Of a stretch of DNA of 64,000 nt, positions 21,659-33,675 are shown one piece after another. This stretch comes from Cerioporus squamosus (lineage: Eukaryota; Basidiomycota; Agaricomycetes; Polyporales; Polyporaceae). The position numbers were made by a program, and so were the translations under genes. Every line of letters begins with the position of its first letter. Position 1 is the first letter of the stretch. The notes beneath the pieces were generated by a model. It searched no databases. It saw only the letters and a list, made by a program, of their open reading frames with translations, and had not been told where the DNA came from. The DNA lies in NCBI GenBank assembly GCA_022592435.1, contig JABYQS010000108.1, forward strand, positions 1-64,000. Direction: 5' to 3'.

Positions 21659-24443
21659 AAACCCCCTCCTCCTCTGCCCCGTCCTCACCCAGGTCACGCC
21701 GCACGCGGGATAGAGCGAAAACCCGCACCCCACACCGTATACGCCGCCCGGTGCTAGCGTCGGGCCCGCGCACACGTTCCTTGACGAACCCTGGCTCGCG
21801 TTAAGCTTATATCTCGCACTATATCTATTGGCTCCGCACAATACCTCGTACCCCACCATACCTCCGCATACCTCCTTCTCATCTCGTCGCATCGTTCGGC
21901 TTTCGCTTTCGGCATTCGGCATTCTTTCGCGTGTATCAACTGTTGGGTTCATGTTTTCCATTGTAGCATCCCGTTGACGTTCGTTCGCAATAATACCATA
22001 ATGCTGCCAAACATCTCACTCGAGCACTCGGACGCGATGCTACAGGATGCTACATACGCTTGGCCAAGCGGTCGCGGTTCCTCGATCATGCAAGCATTAC
22101 GGTTCGATCATCCAGAGGACGAACGACAGCGCCGGACCTAGCGCTGTCGCTATGGAGAACAGCCTAAGTGGGGAGCTCGGGGCACCTGAGCGCAACTTCC
22201 ATTCAATATTCTGCGTGACCTTCTGTTGGAACTTGGGCCTTCCGAATCCTATGTAGGGGACTTCCGAAATTCGAATCATCACCCGGGGGTTCCCAGTGAC
22301 ATGTTTGAACTTACGCCGATGGATGCGGGTGGGACCGCATCCTGCTCGGGCTGGCCTGGGCTGGCAGCCTGCCGTACGTATATGCATGAACAGCAGGTGG
22401 GTGTTCAACGTTCAACGTTCGTTGAAAGGCACCATCGGTGAACGTTATACTTCGCGGAGACTGAAGCTCAAGCTCTAGTAAACTTTGGACTAAATGAAAT
22501 CACCAACTCGAGCTCGATCATGTCAAGCAAGGTGCACACCCGCCGAGGCTCGACTGAACTCAAGCGGCCAAAGACCCATAGCCATAGCTGCGGTTGCCGA
22601 CAAGAGCCGCATCTTCACTAGTCTTTCGCGACTTCGAGAAATCAGTCTGCGGCCGTGCGTGCGGGCTTCCCAACTCGAACCGTGCACCCACGTCCCCGCG
22701 CGGACATCTTCTCAACTCCCGTATCTCCTTCTGTTGCTGTTCGCCCTTGAACTCTCGAGCACAGCTGCCGATATCCCGGATGCATGTACACGCCGGGTGA
22801 TACGGGGACCCTCTGATATTGCACACAGCTCCCATCGCCATCGCCATCGGATTCGCATCCAGTGGATTCGAAGTTGTGAATCGCAGCATCACAGCGCGCT
22901 CACCGACAGCTGCAGCCACAGTGATATCGAAAATCTTCCAACCTCAAGCCACGGAGGACTCACGGTGGAGCAGGCGGACCGCCGGAGAACGTCGACGTCG
23001 AGACAGAGCCTGCTTCGAAGGTGATGCTGATTGATGCTCAACGCTCAGCTCAGCCACGACTCGGAGAGCGGCTGGGACCATGCCCTACCCTGTGGTTTAT
23101 ACACAGGACACATACACAGGACTCACATATACTGAGCACTGGAAACGTCCTAGCAGGCCTATCGGTCCATGGCCATGGGGCAGCACGCTGCGCAGTGAAC
23201 GATGCCACGGAGAGGCAGCGATATGTCCGGTCCTAGCTGAGCCGGGGGCACGGCCCTGGGAAGTGCGCTGAAGTACGAGAAGTGCGAGAAGTGGACGCGT
23301 GGAACCTGCGGGCGCAGAGGGAACGTTCGACCCTGGGCCCAGGATCCGCGCGACTGAGCCCTGGGGGCACTGCCCGCGCGTTCTGACGTGGACGACGTGA
23401 GCTCGCAGACCTGTCCACCCAGTATGGCGGACAGGACTTTCTTACCCTGTTACTCTCATTGACATACCGCGAGCCAACGTACCTGGATACAGTCGCCACA
23501 AAACGACAGAATCGTGCGCGCACCGCCTGCGGTCCTCCGTACTTCTCAAACCTCCGGGGTAAGGAACATGCTACCGAAGACGGCTTGTGCTTCCCCAGAC
23601 GCTCGGTCCGACGGTATCCCGACTTTCAGGGCGGTCAGCTTCTGCGGACTGTTTGAGTGGACTCCCTGATCAGAGGTGGACAAGCGTCCAGTGCAAGTCG
23701 CACTCACGGTGTACCCACATATCTATGTACTGAGCGAGCCGCTCGTGCCCCAATCACCATCTGTCCACAAACCTGAGCATCCTTCAAATTGGGAGAATCA
23801 TGATGCAAACGCACGATGAGACTTTGAGCGACGTACCTACATCTCTTGAGGCGTTCGGATTGCCGCAGGATGCGTGGTGAGCGGTGGGCGTTATGTGAGA
23901 AGAAGGCCTGCGAGCGCATTGACACCGACCATAGCGGGTCATCACCGGGCGCGAGCGGTGTACGCAGACACCGGCGATGATGGATACCGGGGATTGAATT
24001 AGATGTGCGGTACGAAGGCGAAGATATGGTCGCCGATGAGAGCGACGTAGGTGCATCTTGAGGCCTGAGGCCTGATGTTTGAAGTCCATTGGGAGAAGCC
24101 CTTGGCGTGAGTCTGCGAGCCTCACACAGCGGGCGAGCACGACAGAGGTAGTATCAAGAAGTTAGAGATGAGAGGCTAGAAGACACAGTATGAGCGATAG
24201 ATACACAGCAGTCGTCAGATCGTATTGCAAGAGTCCGTCCGTTCCGAATCATGGAACCAAGTCGTGAGCTACACCCGCCATTCGTAAGCAAGCAAGCAAT
24301 CTGTGGCACGGTACGGAAGAACTGTCAGCACGCCACCAGGAGCCCGACAGGAAGACTGAGTACATTACCATATATCCTCTCTTTCATCCCCCCGCCCGCA
24401 ATCGTCCGCCCGCCCCTCTCACAACCCCACGACTTCCAGCGCA
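21659..24443. other. Stretch without a supportable gene
   Basis: The first 300 bases are likely CFEM 3' untranslated region. Beyond that, frames up to 176 codons occur on both strands without domains or credible splice structure. Short local repeats such as GATGCTACA twice near 22035 and GTTCAAC twice near 22405 are the only patterns seen. Confidence 0.5.
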
Positions 24444-25796
24444 CTAATGCATCGGCGGAGAACCCGCGTCCTTCGACTTGCTTGGCCCATCAAAGTCCGC
24501 GAATGGATCGTCGAACTTCGTCACCTCCGAGTCATTGTCCTTGAAGTCCCTGTCCTTCGCGCCCATCCCCACCCCGTAACCCATGTCCGCGGGAGGCGGC
24601 CCGGGGGCGGAGCATACGACGGTTGGTACGGCCCCGCGTTCGGGTTTGCATATGTCGGGACATAGCCCTCGGCGTCGTACGGGCGGTTGTAGTGCTCGGG
24701 GAACGCCCCAGGACCAGCGGGCGCACGCTGCACGTTCGCCGCGGACGTGGGGTCCCGGGCTTGGTGGTAGTACGCCCAGGAGATGATCGTGAAGAATATT
24801 GAGAAGACTGAGGTAGGCGCGGGGCTGTCAGTACGCAGCCAAAGGATGGCGGGGACCTGGACGTACGGATCTCGAAGATGAGGAAGATGATCTCGTTGAG
24901 GGAGTCGCGACTCCAGGCGTTCGAGCAGACTGCGCGGTCCTGGGTAAGCCAACCGGGACAAGCACTATGGAGACGGACAGCAGAAACGCACATTCCACAG
25001 CCTCATCGTGGTTGAGCTTGTCCTTGACATGAGGTCCCCAGATGCCGAACCTCTGGAATGAAAAGTTGAAGGCACTGCGCCCACGCTAGGACCAGTGTGA
25101 TCACTCACGAATTCGACACCTTCTCCCTGTGTTACCTTCTCGCACTCATCCAGGAGCCCATTCTGGGCAGAAGCACGCCGCATGAACAAAGGGAGATACG
25201 GTCGATGTACGAAAACGCTCACCTTGAATGCGAAGTGTATGACAACCCGCAGGAAGCCCGCCCCGACGACCAGCACCGAAGCTACCGTAGACAGTATCGC
25301 GTATATCCGTATGAGAGCCAGTCGTTGCTGTTGCAGCCATCACGTCAGGGAGTGCTGCGCGAGGATGCAGACGTGCAGACGTACCGTGGCCGCAGCAATC
25401 ACACCAAACACCTCAATGACACACGCAGCGGTGTATATGACACCAAATACGATGTCAAAGACGGCGAACTTCGGCTGTCCATTCTCCTTGTCCTCGTTGA
25501 TGTCTTGGAAGGAGGGGATCTGGGTGACATTGGTGTATCCTTGAGTTATGCTCCGATAGATTCGCTGGGAATATCACGGGAGACTTACAGCCCTACGCAA
25601 CGGACGCGTCCCAGGATGAATTATCCAAGTCTATAGTCGAGCAAGGAAAGACTCACCAGATGAGTGCCCATATAGCAACCAAACTCCCAACTTGAAGACC
25701 GTCAAATTCGGCTGCGTACTTCGAGTGGCTCACGAGTAAGTACTCACTGACGATGACCACCGGTCGTAGACTGTTTCCATACACACGATTGACCAT
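24444..25796 (-). CDS. Four-pass (MARVEL-like) membrane protein, frame broken near the C-terminus
   Basis: A multi-exon minus-strand gene starting MVNRVYGN at 25796. It has four hydrophobic segments: LQVGSLVAIWALI, FAVFDIVFGVIYTAACVIEV, IRIYAILSTVASVLVVGAGF and EIIFLIFEI...FFTIISWAYY. Between segments 3 and 4 is a cysteine-containing extracellular loop (LLDECEKV, CSNAWSRDSLN). The cytoplasmic tail is Pro/Tyr/Asn-rich (YNRPYDAEGYVPTY). At about 24615 the frame slips: the running frame stops at 24521, while one base over the sequence reads DMGYGVGMGAK...FDDPFADFDG and ends at TAG 24444. A single missing base in a C/G run would explain this. This four-span family is common in basidiomycetes with no firm function. 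Exon junctions in the N-terminal half are tentative. Confidence 0.75.
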
Positions 25797-26295
25797 CCTA
25801 TACGTCGGCGGACGGTCTGATGCTATTCAAGGTGGTCTGCGTTAGATCCGCTGCTTCAGCGAACGAACAACCCGAGCTCACGTCGTAGCGGCGGTGGCCG
25901 AGTACTCATGGTGGCGAGAAGCAAGTGTTGGGTGTTAATGGGATGTCGTTCACGAGAGCTCTCCTTGTTAGAGTTCGAATGCGCAGCACAAGGGATGCAA
26001 TACCACAGTCAAATAGACAGGCTGCGGCGAAGGCGGTGAGGGAGGCCGTGCAAGATGACAGTACTAGAACAGCCAGAGTCGACCTGAAGGCTGAGTTGAC
26101 TCTGCGCACAATACTATGGGCGCCTGCAGGCAACTCCCAACGACCTCCTCCGATCCACCAACCACAGTATGTGCAGATCTTGAACTGTCTATAGCTGGCG
26201 CCGCTGGAACGGGAATGTGGAAAAAACTGATCACAGACATAGCCCGGGGTAGAAGGGTTGGTCATGGGTGGAAAAAGTTAACAGCAGACATTCAA
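25797..26295. other. Intergenic
   Basis: Upstream region of the four-pass membrane gene. Minus-strand frames seen here lack domains. Nothing else is recognisable. Confidence 0.5.
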
Positions 26296-26367
26296 TGGAC
26301 ATTCAGGGGATTGAACCCTGGACCTCACGCATGCGAAGCGTGCGCGCTACCACTGTGCCAAATGCCC
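26296..26367 (-). tRNA. tRNA-Ala (anticodon CGC)
   Basis: A 72-base cloverleaf on the minus strand. The acceptor stem GGGCATT/AATGTCC contains the G3-U70 wobble pair that defines alanine identity, with discriminator A. The anticodon stem CACGC/GCGTG encloses TTCGCAT, giving CGC. The T arm carries GGTTCAATCC. No intron. Confidence 0.95.
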
Positions 26368-26540
26368 ATGACTATGCGATATTAAACGCTAATCAACGGT
26401 ACCATCGCTTGACATTTGCCCTCTACTAAGTATACTACTGTAAGCGTAAGCAACAGGACTCTGTACATATGCCTCTCTGAGTCTCCCGCACCAGTTGAAC
26501 TCTGGTTGAACTCATCCCATCTCCCGAGGCTCAATCTGCT

Positions 26541-27670
26541 ATGGGCATTCAAGCATACATGGATGTACTCATTGGACATAGGGAGGAGCATGCTCGTGCC
26601 CAAGCTGCATACGACGCGACCACTGCACTGCTGACAAGAAATGCGGTTATCTATGGTCTGCCATCGTCGCCTTCAGACCTCTCTGAGGAGCAGCAGGAAA
26701 TCCTGAAGGAACTCGATGTACATTCCTGCTTTCCATACTCCTTGCTGTCTGCTGAGGCTCCTCTCTCCCCGTCTTGGTCTTCGTAATGATGCGGCTCGGG
26801 CTAGAGTTCACTCCAGATGCGCTTCACGCCGCCGGCACCACTCCTCGCAGGCCGGTTGGTCTTCGAGCTGGACGACACGCAAGCCCTCTCAAAGACCACG
26901 GCGAATTTCGTTGCGCTGTGTACAGGAGAGAAAGGCATGTGCAAGAACGCGCCGAACAAGAAGCTGCACTACCTGGATTGTCCGATACATAGGATCGTGA
27001 AAGGCTTCGTCGCCCAAGGCGGCGATCTCACGCGTGGCGATGGCAGCGGTGGGGAGGTACGTCGTATTCCAATGTACAGCTCGTAGTTGGCGGTATATGC
27101 TGCACCTGGCGCATGCGTGTTCTCCGCCGTGTTGTCGGACCAGGAGTGTTCTGTCCCTGGCCTGCAGGTGATGCACATATCGGTCTACACAGACTTACCG
27201 ATCCCAAGCAGCCGAGGTCGATTCGTAACCCCAAGGAGGCACGGTCGGGGCGGGGTCCTTGTTGTTCCTTGCGCCCTGCGATCGAGCTGGTTAATGGAAG
27301 TCCGTGCAGGGCGGAGACATCGCCCTCATGCTGCAATATCATCTCAAGCCGATACTGACCCCTACTCGCCTCCGGCACGTTCCAGTCCATATACGGAGGC
27401 AAGTTCAACGACGACAAAGCAGGCCTCAAGAAGAAGTTCGCCCGGGGCACGCTCGCGATGGCCAACTCGGGCAAGAACACGAACTCGTCGCAGTTCTTCG
27501 TGGTCCTCACCGACGACGAGGCGAAGCTCGCAAAGCTCAACGGGAAGTACGTTGCGTTTGGGGAGCTCAAGGAGGGCTGGGACGTGCTGGAGCGGCTGGA
27601 CGCCGTCGGCGGAGGAGCGGACGGGAAGCCGACCATGCCTGTGTGGATTGGGGGATGCGGACGGCTATAG
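26541..27670 (+). CDS. Cyclophilin-type peptidyl-prolyl cis-trans is isomerase
   Basis: Three exons, 26541-26717, 26817-27056 and 27386-27670, give 233 residues. An N-terminal helical extension of about 60 residues (HREEHARAQAAYDATTALLT) precedes the cyclophilin fold: TTANFVALCTGEKG, HRIVKGFVAQGGD with the catalytic Arg and FxxQGGD motif, GTLAMANSGKNTNSSQFFV, and FGELKEGWDVLERLDAVGG. The usual Trp of cyclosporin-sensitive cyclophilins is not evident at the GKYVAFGEL site (Val/Ala instead of HVVFG), so drug sensitivity is uncertain. No signal peptide, so cytosolic or nuclear. The second intron is 329 bases, about five times the local norm, yet sequence on both sides is contiguous in the family (GGE/SIYGGKF). 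Confidence 0.92.
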
Positions 27671-28644
27671 GACATGCCCGACGTCGTAGATGGAGGTATG
27701 TCCTGCGGGTAACAGGCGAAATGAGCGCAGTGTGCGTGTTATATTCTCGCCAGGAACGGTGCGCGGCGCTTGGCTACTTGCCGTACGGTAAGCTCGTGGT
27801 CGGTAGTCGCTCACCTGAAGTGGGCTGTTTTTTGTCCAGGACACCTCGACAACACCCTAGGTGCGAGAAGATCGGTACGAGCACGTCACTTCGCGAGATG
27901 AACCACGCTCAAAGACCCGTCCCCAGGCCTCTTCAATGTACTACTTACGCAATTGTCATCTGCTGAAGTGTGACTTTAGGTGACAGTTCGGACAGGCCCC
28001 GTCGAGGTATGTCATTGGCTCATCATAGTTTATACCAGCGCTTCAACGATTGAACGTGCCGCTAGCTTCGACAGCCCTCGTTCCATATGTTGGCTAATGA
28101 CGTGCTCCCAGTTCTCAACAACGCTCAACGATTGTCACGGACCTTACAAAATGACCGGCCGCAGTTACTCTTGGCGCACTCGAGCGGCATCGACCCGCCC
28201 AGTGAGGCCGCGAATCCATCCCTCGCTGTCGACGTCAACACCTCCCGCGACATTACCTTGGAACGCCTGACCACTGGAGCATTCAGTGCGTGTCCGTCGG
28301 GGCTCTGTGTATGGTTCAGCCCTGGCGCCTCAAGCAGGATGTCACTTTGACATGAGTCACCCGTCAGGAGAAGCGACCAGGGGTGGTAGGACACGCATTG
28401 CCGACGCTGTGAACCCCCACCATACCCGTGAACTGGAGTGCTCGAGTTTGCGGAGGCGCCAGGGACAATTGCTCAGCTCATCAGTGCAGGTGACGGTCGT
28501 GCTCCCGATGACAGCTGTGATGAACTGACCATCGAACACTGTAGGTTGCGTATAAATGCGCATGCGTTTCAGAGGGGACTCGACGAACGTTTCCCACTCG
28601 TCGCACGCACTCCCCTGCTCCATTGTCAGAGACCGGCAATTATC
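27671..28644. other. Intergenic
   Basis: Between the cyclophilin and the phosphatase-like gene. A frame of 87 codons at 28087 has no domain. The right part is the presumed promoter of the phosphatase-like gene; no clear TATA box. Confidence 0.45.
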
Positions 28645-30241
28645 ATGGTGAACGTCAGCAGCCTTCTGGGAGTAGTCCTCCTTGCGCGTCACGGTGATCG
28701 CCTGGAGTTCTTCCAAGACCCGTTCACATACAACCCCGCGGAGACCTTCCTAACTCCTCTCGGCAGTGTATGGCCCTCTCTCCATTCCTTTTAGCTCGTA
28801 TGCTGAATGTCGGCTATCATGCGCAGGTTCAAGAGCAGCAGCTCGGACAGTTCCTCCGCTCGACCTACCTCGACCCGGCCTCGCCCACGTTCATCAATGG
28901 CGTGCAGACAGACGTCGCAGACATCACCCAGCTGATCGTCCGCGCGGATGCTGGTGGAGAAGGCTCCGTTATCCTGAACTCAGTTTATGGACTACTGCAG
29001 GGACTGTACCCGCCTACTCCGGACAACAACATCGCCTTAGCCAATGGGACCACCGTCGTTAGTCCTCTCGGCGGGTACCAGTATATCCCCGGTATGTCTG
29101 CCGATTGTATGCAGGCTCGCCTGACTTACAATGCTGGGTATCGTAGTCGAGAGCGTGGAGCCCAACGAAGATATATCACTCAACAGCTTCACGTCATGCC
29201 CCGTACGTACAACTGCATACCACGATCGGCGTCGAAGCTTACGCGAGCCACACTTGATAGGCCTTCGATAACCACATCTCTGCGTTCTACTCTTCAGCGC
29301 CCTTCCTGGCGGAAGCCCAGCAGGCGCAGCCCTTCCTGCAGCAGTTGCAGCCTTTCCTCGACAATCGGTCTATCGACTTTACGAACATGGTGAGCTCTAC
29401 CTTGTATGGCACATCGATTGCTTCGCTAACATCTCCGGCAGTTCAACGTAAGTGCTTTCTTCCTACTCCGCGATCGCAAGCGCAGAGCATGTCCGCAGAT
29501 CTTTGATTTCGTGAACGTTCAATCCGTCCACAACGCCACGTTCCTGCATGAGCTCCCGGACACGTTCGCCGAACAAGCATACTTCTACGCGAACTTCCAC
29601 GAGAGCGGCGTCTTCAGTGATTCCTCCCCAAGCGGCATCGGCAATAGTGCGTTTATCGCGCCATTCGCAACGCATTTTCGGTTGCTCATGAAATTGTACC
29701 TGCTTAGTCGCCATCAGGACCATCCTTCCTTCGATCTTTACTTCGCTCACACGTATTGCAAACACGAGCGACACGATCAAGATCGCGCTGAACGAGATTA
29801 GCTACAAGCCGTTCATCAGTTTATTCAACGTGACCGAGGCCACTGTAGCTGACCCTAACCTTGCGGGCATCGGTGCGTCAGTCCATCCCTGATTCTGATG
29901 CAGTGGATCCTGACCGCCAACAGTTGACTACGCCTCGGTGGTCGCGCTCGAGTTGCATGCAGGCGACGGAACCGCTGAACCGACTGTGAATGCACGCTTC
30001 AAAAACGGAACCACCGACGCTTCCTTCCACGATTTGACTCTCTTTGGCGAGCGATCTGTACCTCTCTCGCAGTTCATCTCGACGCTAGCGGTCAGTTTCC
30101 TCTCTTCTCCCGTAACTCTGCCCTGGAAATTCAGTAGCTCACGCGCGCCATCGATCGCAGGGTTCTGCTGTGAACACGACGCAGCAATGGTGCATTCTTT
30201 GCAATCAGACGACGCTTCGCGGGTGTTCAGTATTCCAGTAG
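28645..30241 (+). CDS. Histidine acid phosphatase-like protein
   Basis: Nine exons: 28645-28767, 28827-29091, 29147-29202, 29261-29389, 29442-29447, 29499-29646, 29708-29872, 29924-30090 and 30161-30241, giving 379 residues, all phases closing. The N-terminus holds the RHG signature (LLARHGDR, His16 as candidate nucleophile). Other family landmarks are TPLG, SVYGLLQGLYPP, IFDFVNVQSVHNATF, SYKPFISLFN and the cysteine pair WCILCNQTTLRGC at the end. The classical HD acid/base dyad is not visible; the corresponding area reads NTSD near residue 264, so activity is uncertain. No signal peptide or C-terminal membrane span is seen. Exon 5 is only six bases (Phe-Asn). Confidence 0.85.
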
Positions 30242-30730
30242 CAAAATCATGCCCGATCCGTACCTCATCAGCGTAGCAATGGCAAATGCCCGGATGAACC
30301 CCGCGGCACTGTTCAGTGTCAACACACACTTGATCGCAGCCTCAGTCCATGCGTCCAAGGAGTGGGCCGAGAAATGTCGCCCGACGCGGAGCGACGCTAC
30401 GTCCTTGCGACACGCCTTGCGTAATGCTTTCGCAGTCCGCACAATAGGCGATGACAAGTGGCCAAGCGAAACCAGCATAAAGGTAATGTGCGCCCCGTTT
30501 CCGCTGTCACTGACGAGCGCACGACGGTCCAGCCCTACAGATCCGCCGGTCAGCACGCCGCCACCAAGGACGGACGGACCATATTCGTGTCGGTGCTTGG
30601 CCGCGTCTGTCGCGAGCACGAGAACGACAAGGCTGTATGGTATCATCGTCTCCTCCATGGAGCATCAGGGGTGTGACGGCTCTGCAGCGGCGCAGCCTCC
30701 GACCGTGTCTAGATGCGTACGGTGGTCGCC
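30242..30730. other. Intergenic
   Basis: Between the phosphatase-like gene and P450 copy C. Overlapping frames of 143-173 codons on both strands look like chance; none continues the phosphatase C-terminus. Confidence 0.45.
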
Positions 30731-30736
30731 ATATAA
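30731..30736 (+). promoter_or_regulatory. TATA box for P450 copy C
   Basis: ATATAA in the context GCCATATAACC, 44 bases upstream of the ATG at 30775. A short leader follows. Confidence 0.5.
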
Positions 30737-30774
30737 CCAGGTGCGTCTGCAACCTAGCTTGACTCGCTAGCACT

Positions 30775-32866
30775 ATGGAGTTCACCCCACCAGCAGTCCA
30801 GTCGCTCCCTCTCTCCATACTCTTGCTTCTCGTAGTCCTCTATGTCGCTTCTGCCCTGAACTGGAGAGCACGTTCTCGCGGACGGCACCTCCCTCCGGGG
30901 CCCAAGCGGCTGCCAGTCGTCGGGAACCTGTTCAACATGCCGAAGATACATCCGTGGCTCACTTACCGAGACCTATGCTTGAAATACGGTGAGCATGCAG
31001 AACCTACCTGTTTGGATTTGCCCTCAGCTTATCCGCTGTTCTTCAGGGGACATCCTCCACTTCCGCATACTGGGACATTCCACCGTCATCCTAGGCAGTG
31101 CGGAGGTCATGACGCGGTACCTCGACAAGCGATCCGCAAACACGTCTGACCGGAAGCAAACGCCCCTCATTGAGCTGTGCGTGTACCACCGGCGCATGAC
31201 AAGAGTCACAAGTCGTGCGAGACCGCTAACTGTCAAAAACATAGCACTGGCGGTGGTCTTAATTTTGGACACCTGCCATATGGCCCGTGGTGGAGACGTC
31301 ACCGCCGGGCGTTCTGGCAGCATTTCAACCCGAGCGCCGTCAAACAGTACGAGTCATACCAACGTGCGATGGCGCACAAGTTGGTTGGCGACATTTTGAC
31401 AGACCCACTGCGCCTACCGCAGTATCTCCAGTTGTGCGTACCTTTCCTGCGCTTGTCTGAGCGTCCGGCTGAAGTGTTGTACCACAGCAATTTCAATGCT
31501 ACGCTAATGAAGCTATTGTATAACATTGACGTGACCGACGACGACGACAAGCACCTCGCCATCGTCGAGGCCGCTCTCTCGGGTGCCCCTCAGGGCGGCG
31601 TCCCAGGGAAGTTCCTCATCAGGTACTTCCCTTTCTTGCGGTACATCCCAGACTTCCTCCCTGGCGCGGGGTTCCAGAAGCAATTCGCTCGGTGGCAAGC
31701 GGCCGCTAACGCCTTGAAGGACGTTCCCTTTGAACACGTCAAGGCGTTCATGGTGAGCAGTGCATGCTCACTCACGTGGGACGGCCTATTGATCAAAACG
31801 GTAGGAGCATGACGGCCAGGAGTCGATCATCGGCAGACTCCTCGACGCTCTGGCCATTTCTCGCGCCGGACAACTGTCGGTTGCCGAGGAAGAAGAGGTG
31901 ATCAAGAACGTTGGTGCTATCTCCTTTGACGGTACGGGTGCCGGCGGACCGAAGTCTTTCACGACAGTGCTGACATTCTCGGTGTTGGACAGCTGGTGCA
32001 GACACCGTGAGTGGAACCTCCTCATGAACACAACTGAAACGACCTGGCTGACATTCAACTCCTCAAAGACGATATCGACCCTTCAAGCCGCCCTGCTCGC
32101 TCTATGCCTTTTCCCTGGGGTGTTGCAGAAGGTACAGGCCGAGCTTGACGCGGTCGTCGGTCCAAACCGCCTGCCGGATTTCTCAGACTCGAGCTCCCTT
32201 GTCTACCTGAACGCAGTCATCAAAGAGACATTCCGATGGTTCAATGTCGTCCCGCTCGGCGTACCACACTGCACCACTGATGACGACGAGCTGGACGGCT
32301 TCTTCATCCCCAAGGGAACTGTGCTTATTCCGAACGTGTGGTGCGTACATATCCCACAATGCGGCCCCGTATGATCATTCCTCACGGTCAGTGTCTGCAG
32401 GGCGTGCATGCACGATCCGGAGATATACGAGAACCCGCATGAGTTCCGCCCGGAGCGCTTCATCAAGGATGGGCAACTCGACGCCGGAGCGCGCGATCCC
32501 TACGAATACGTGTTCGGTTTCGGGAGACGGTCAGTTCGTCTCACGGGCCCTACGACCGCCGACACGCGCTCAACCCCTCGTTTCAGGATATGCCCAGGAA
32601 GACACTACGCCGAAGGGGTGGTCTTCATCAACCTAGCCTCGATCTTGCACGTCTTTGACGTCGGCGCCGCTCGTGCTCGGAACGAGCAGCCTATCGTCCA
32701 CGAGATGAGGGCCAGCGATGGTTATCTGCTGTATGTGTCACTGTTGGAGTTCGCTATTCAAAATTGCCTACTTACGCGTACCTCCGTTCTCGACAGGTAC
32801 CCCGAACGGTGTCTATTCACCATCAAGCCTCGTTCGGCTGAGATGGAGTCATTGATTATGGGCTAG
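30775..32866 (+). CDS. Cytochrome P450, copy C (intact)
   Basis: Ten exons: 30775-30988, 31047-31176, 31245-31433, 31488-31752, 31820-31931, 31993-32006, 32069-32340, 32401-32529, 32587-32730 and 32797-32866. All phases close to 512 residues. Features in order: membrane anchor (SLPLSILLLLVVLYVAS), LPPGPKRLPVVGNLF, WWRRHRRAFWQ (helix C), AGADTT (helix I), KETFRW (ExxR), FRPERF, FGFGRRICPGRH (heme Cys), and a complete C-terminus YPERCLFTIKPRSAE. A heme monooxygenase of the endoplasmic reticulum membrane with unknown substrate, of the kind used by wood-decay fungi on aromatic compounds or secondary metabolites. Exons 1, 2, 3, 4, 6 and 8 have the same length as in copy A, 12 kb away. It lies 533 bases after the phosphatase-like gene. 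Confidence 0.94.
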
Positions 32867-33675
32867 GTTAACTGACGGACTGTGGAGTAGGTGTATCATG
32901 TTTGGATGGACTCTCGCGTACTGGTTGTACATACGCAAAGCCCTCGTCGAGAGAGGTAATTGATAGTGATGTCGTTAAAGGTTCTCGATGCTGTTCAACA
33001 AAGCATCGTATGTCGAGGGATAAACCTAGATAATATCATAGACTCGGAGGCCAAGACAGGTCAAAAGGATGGGTAGTTCGTTCTGACTAGTGTAGTGGGA
33101 ATTCAGTGGGAAAGCTGGCCTCGACTTGGCTCACCCATCTGCCCACGACTCGACAAGCTCTGACTCGAATGGACCGCGTGGTCGAAGTCGGACACGCACC
33201 ACATCGCTCAGGCCATGTTCCCGGACAGGATGGTTAAGATGCTCCCACGTTCGTGCAGGAGCACCACTCTTACTGTGCGCAAAGCATCAGGCCAGTGAGC
33301 CTTTATGCAGGAAGCTCGTGGTGATAATCTCGCAATTGCAGATCCTGAGCTGTCGAAGGGTGTGCCACTGCCAATCCAGCTCGTTGCATGCACAACGGAG
33401 TACCTTGAGGCGGTGCTTCAGAAGAATCACACTGGGATGCAGGCGTTTCATCAGGAAATCCGAGGACTGTAACAAGCTCATAGTCTTCTGCGCCACGCCG
33501 GGATTAGCTGTTGTGACATGGTTGGCACATCGTGCCTTGTATCGTGCATCAGCAGTTGCGGGTTGATACATCGGACGGAATGCTTGGTTATACTACAGGT
33601 CGTCATAGAGCAAAGCGGATCATGCGCTAGAACCTACACAGGGCAAACTTCCCACTTATTCACATCTCCCACACC
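32867..33675. other. Intergenic, convergent
   Basis: Shared downstream region of P450 copy C (plus) and CSN1 (minus). A 146-codon plus-strand frame at 33126 has no domain. Nothing further seen. Confidence 0.5.

Noticed and set aside
30242..30774. Possible C-terminal membrane anchor of the phosphatase-like protein
   Set aside because: No exon with a hydrophobic span could be joined in phase; the stop at 30241 follows the conserved RGC end.
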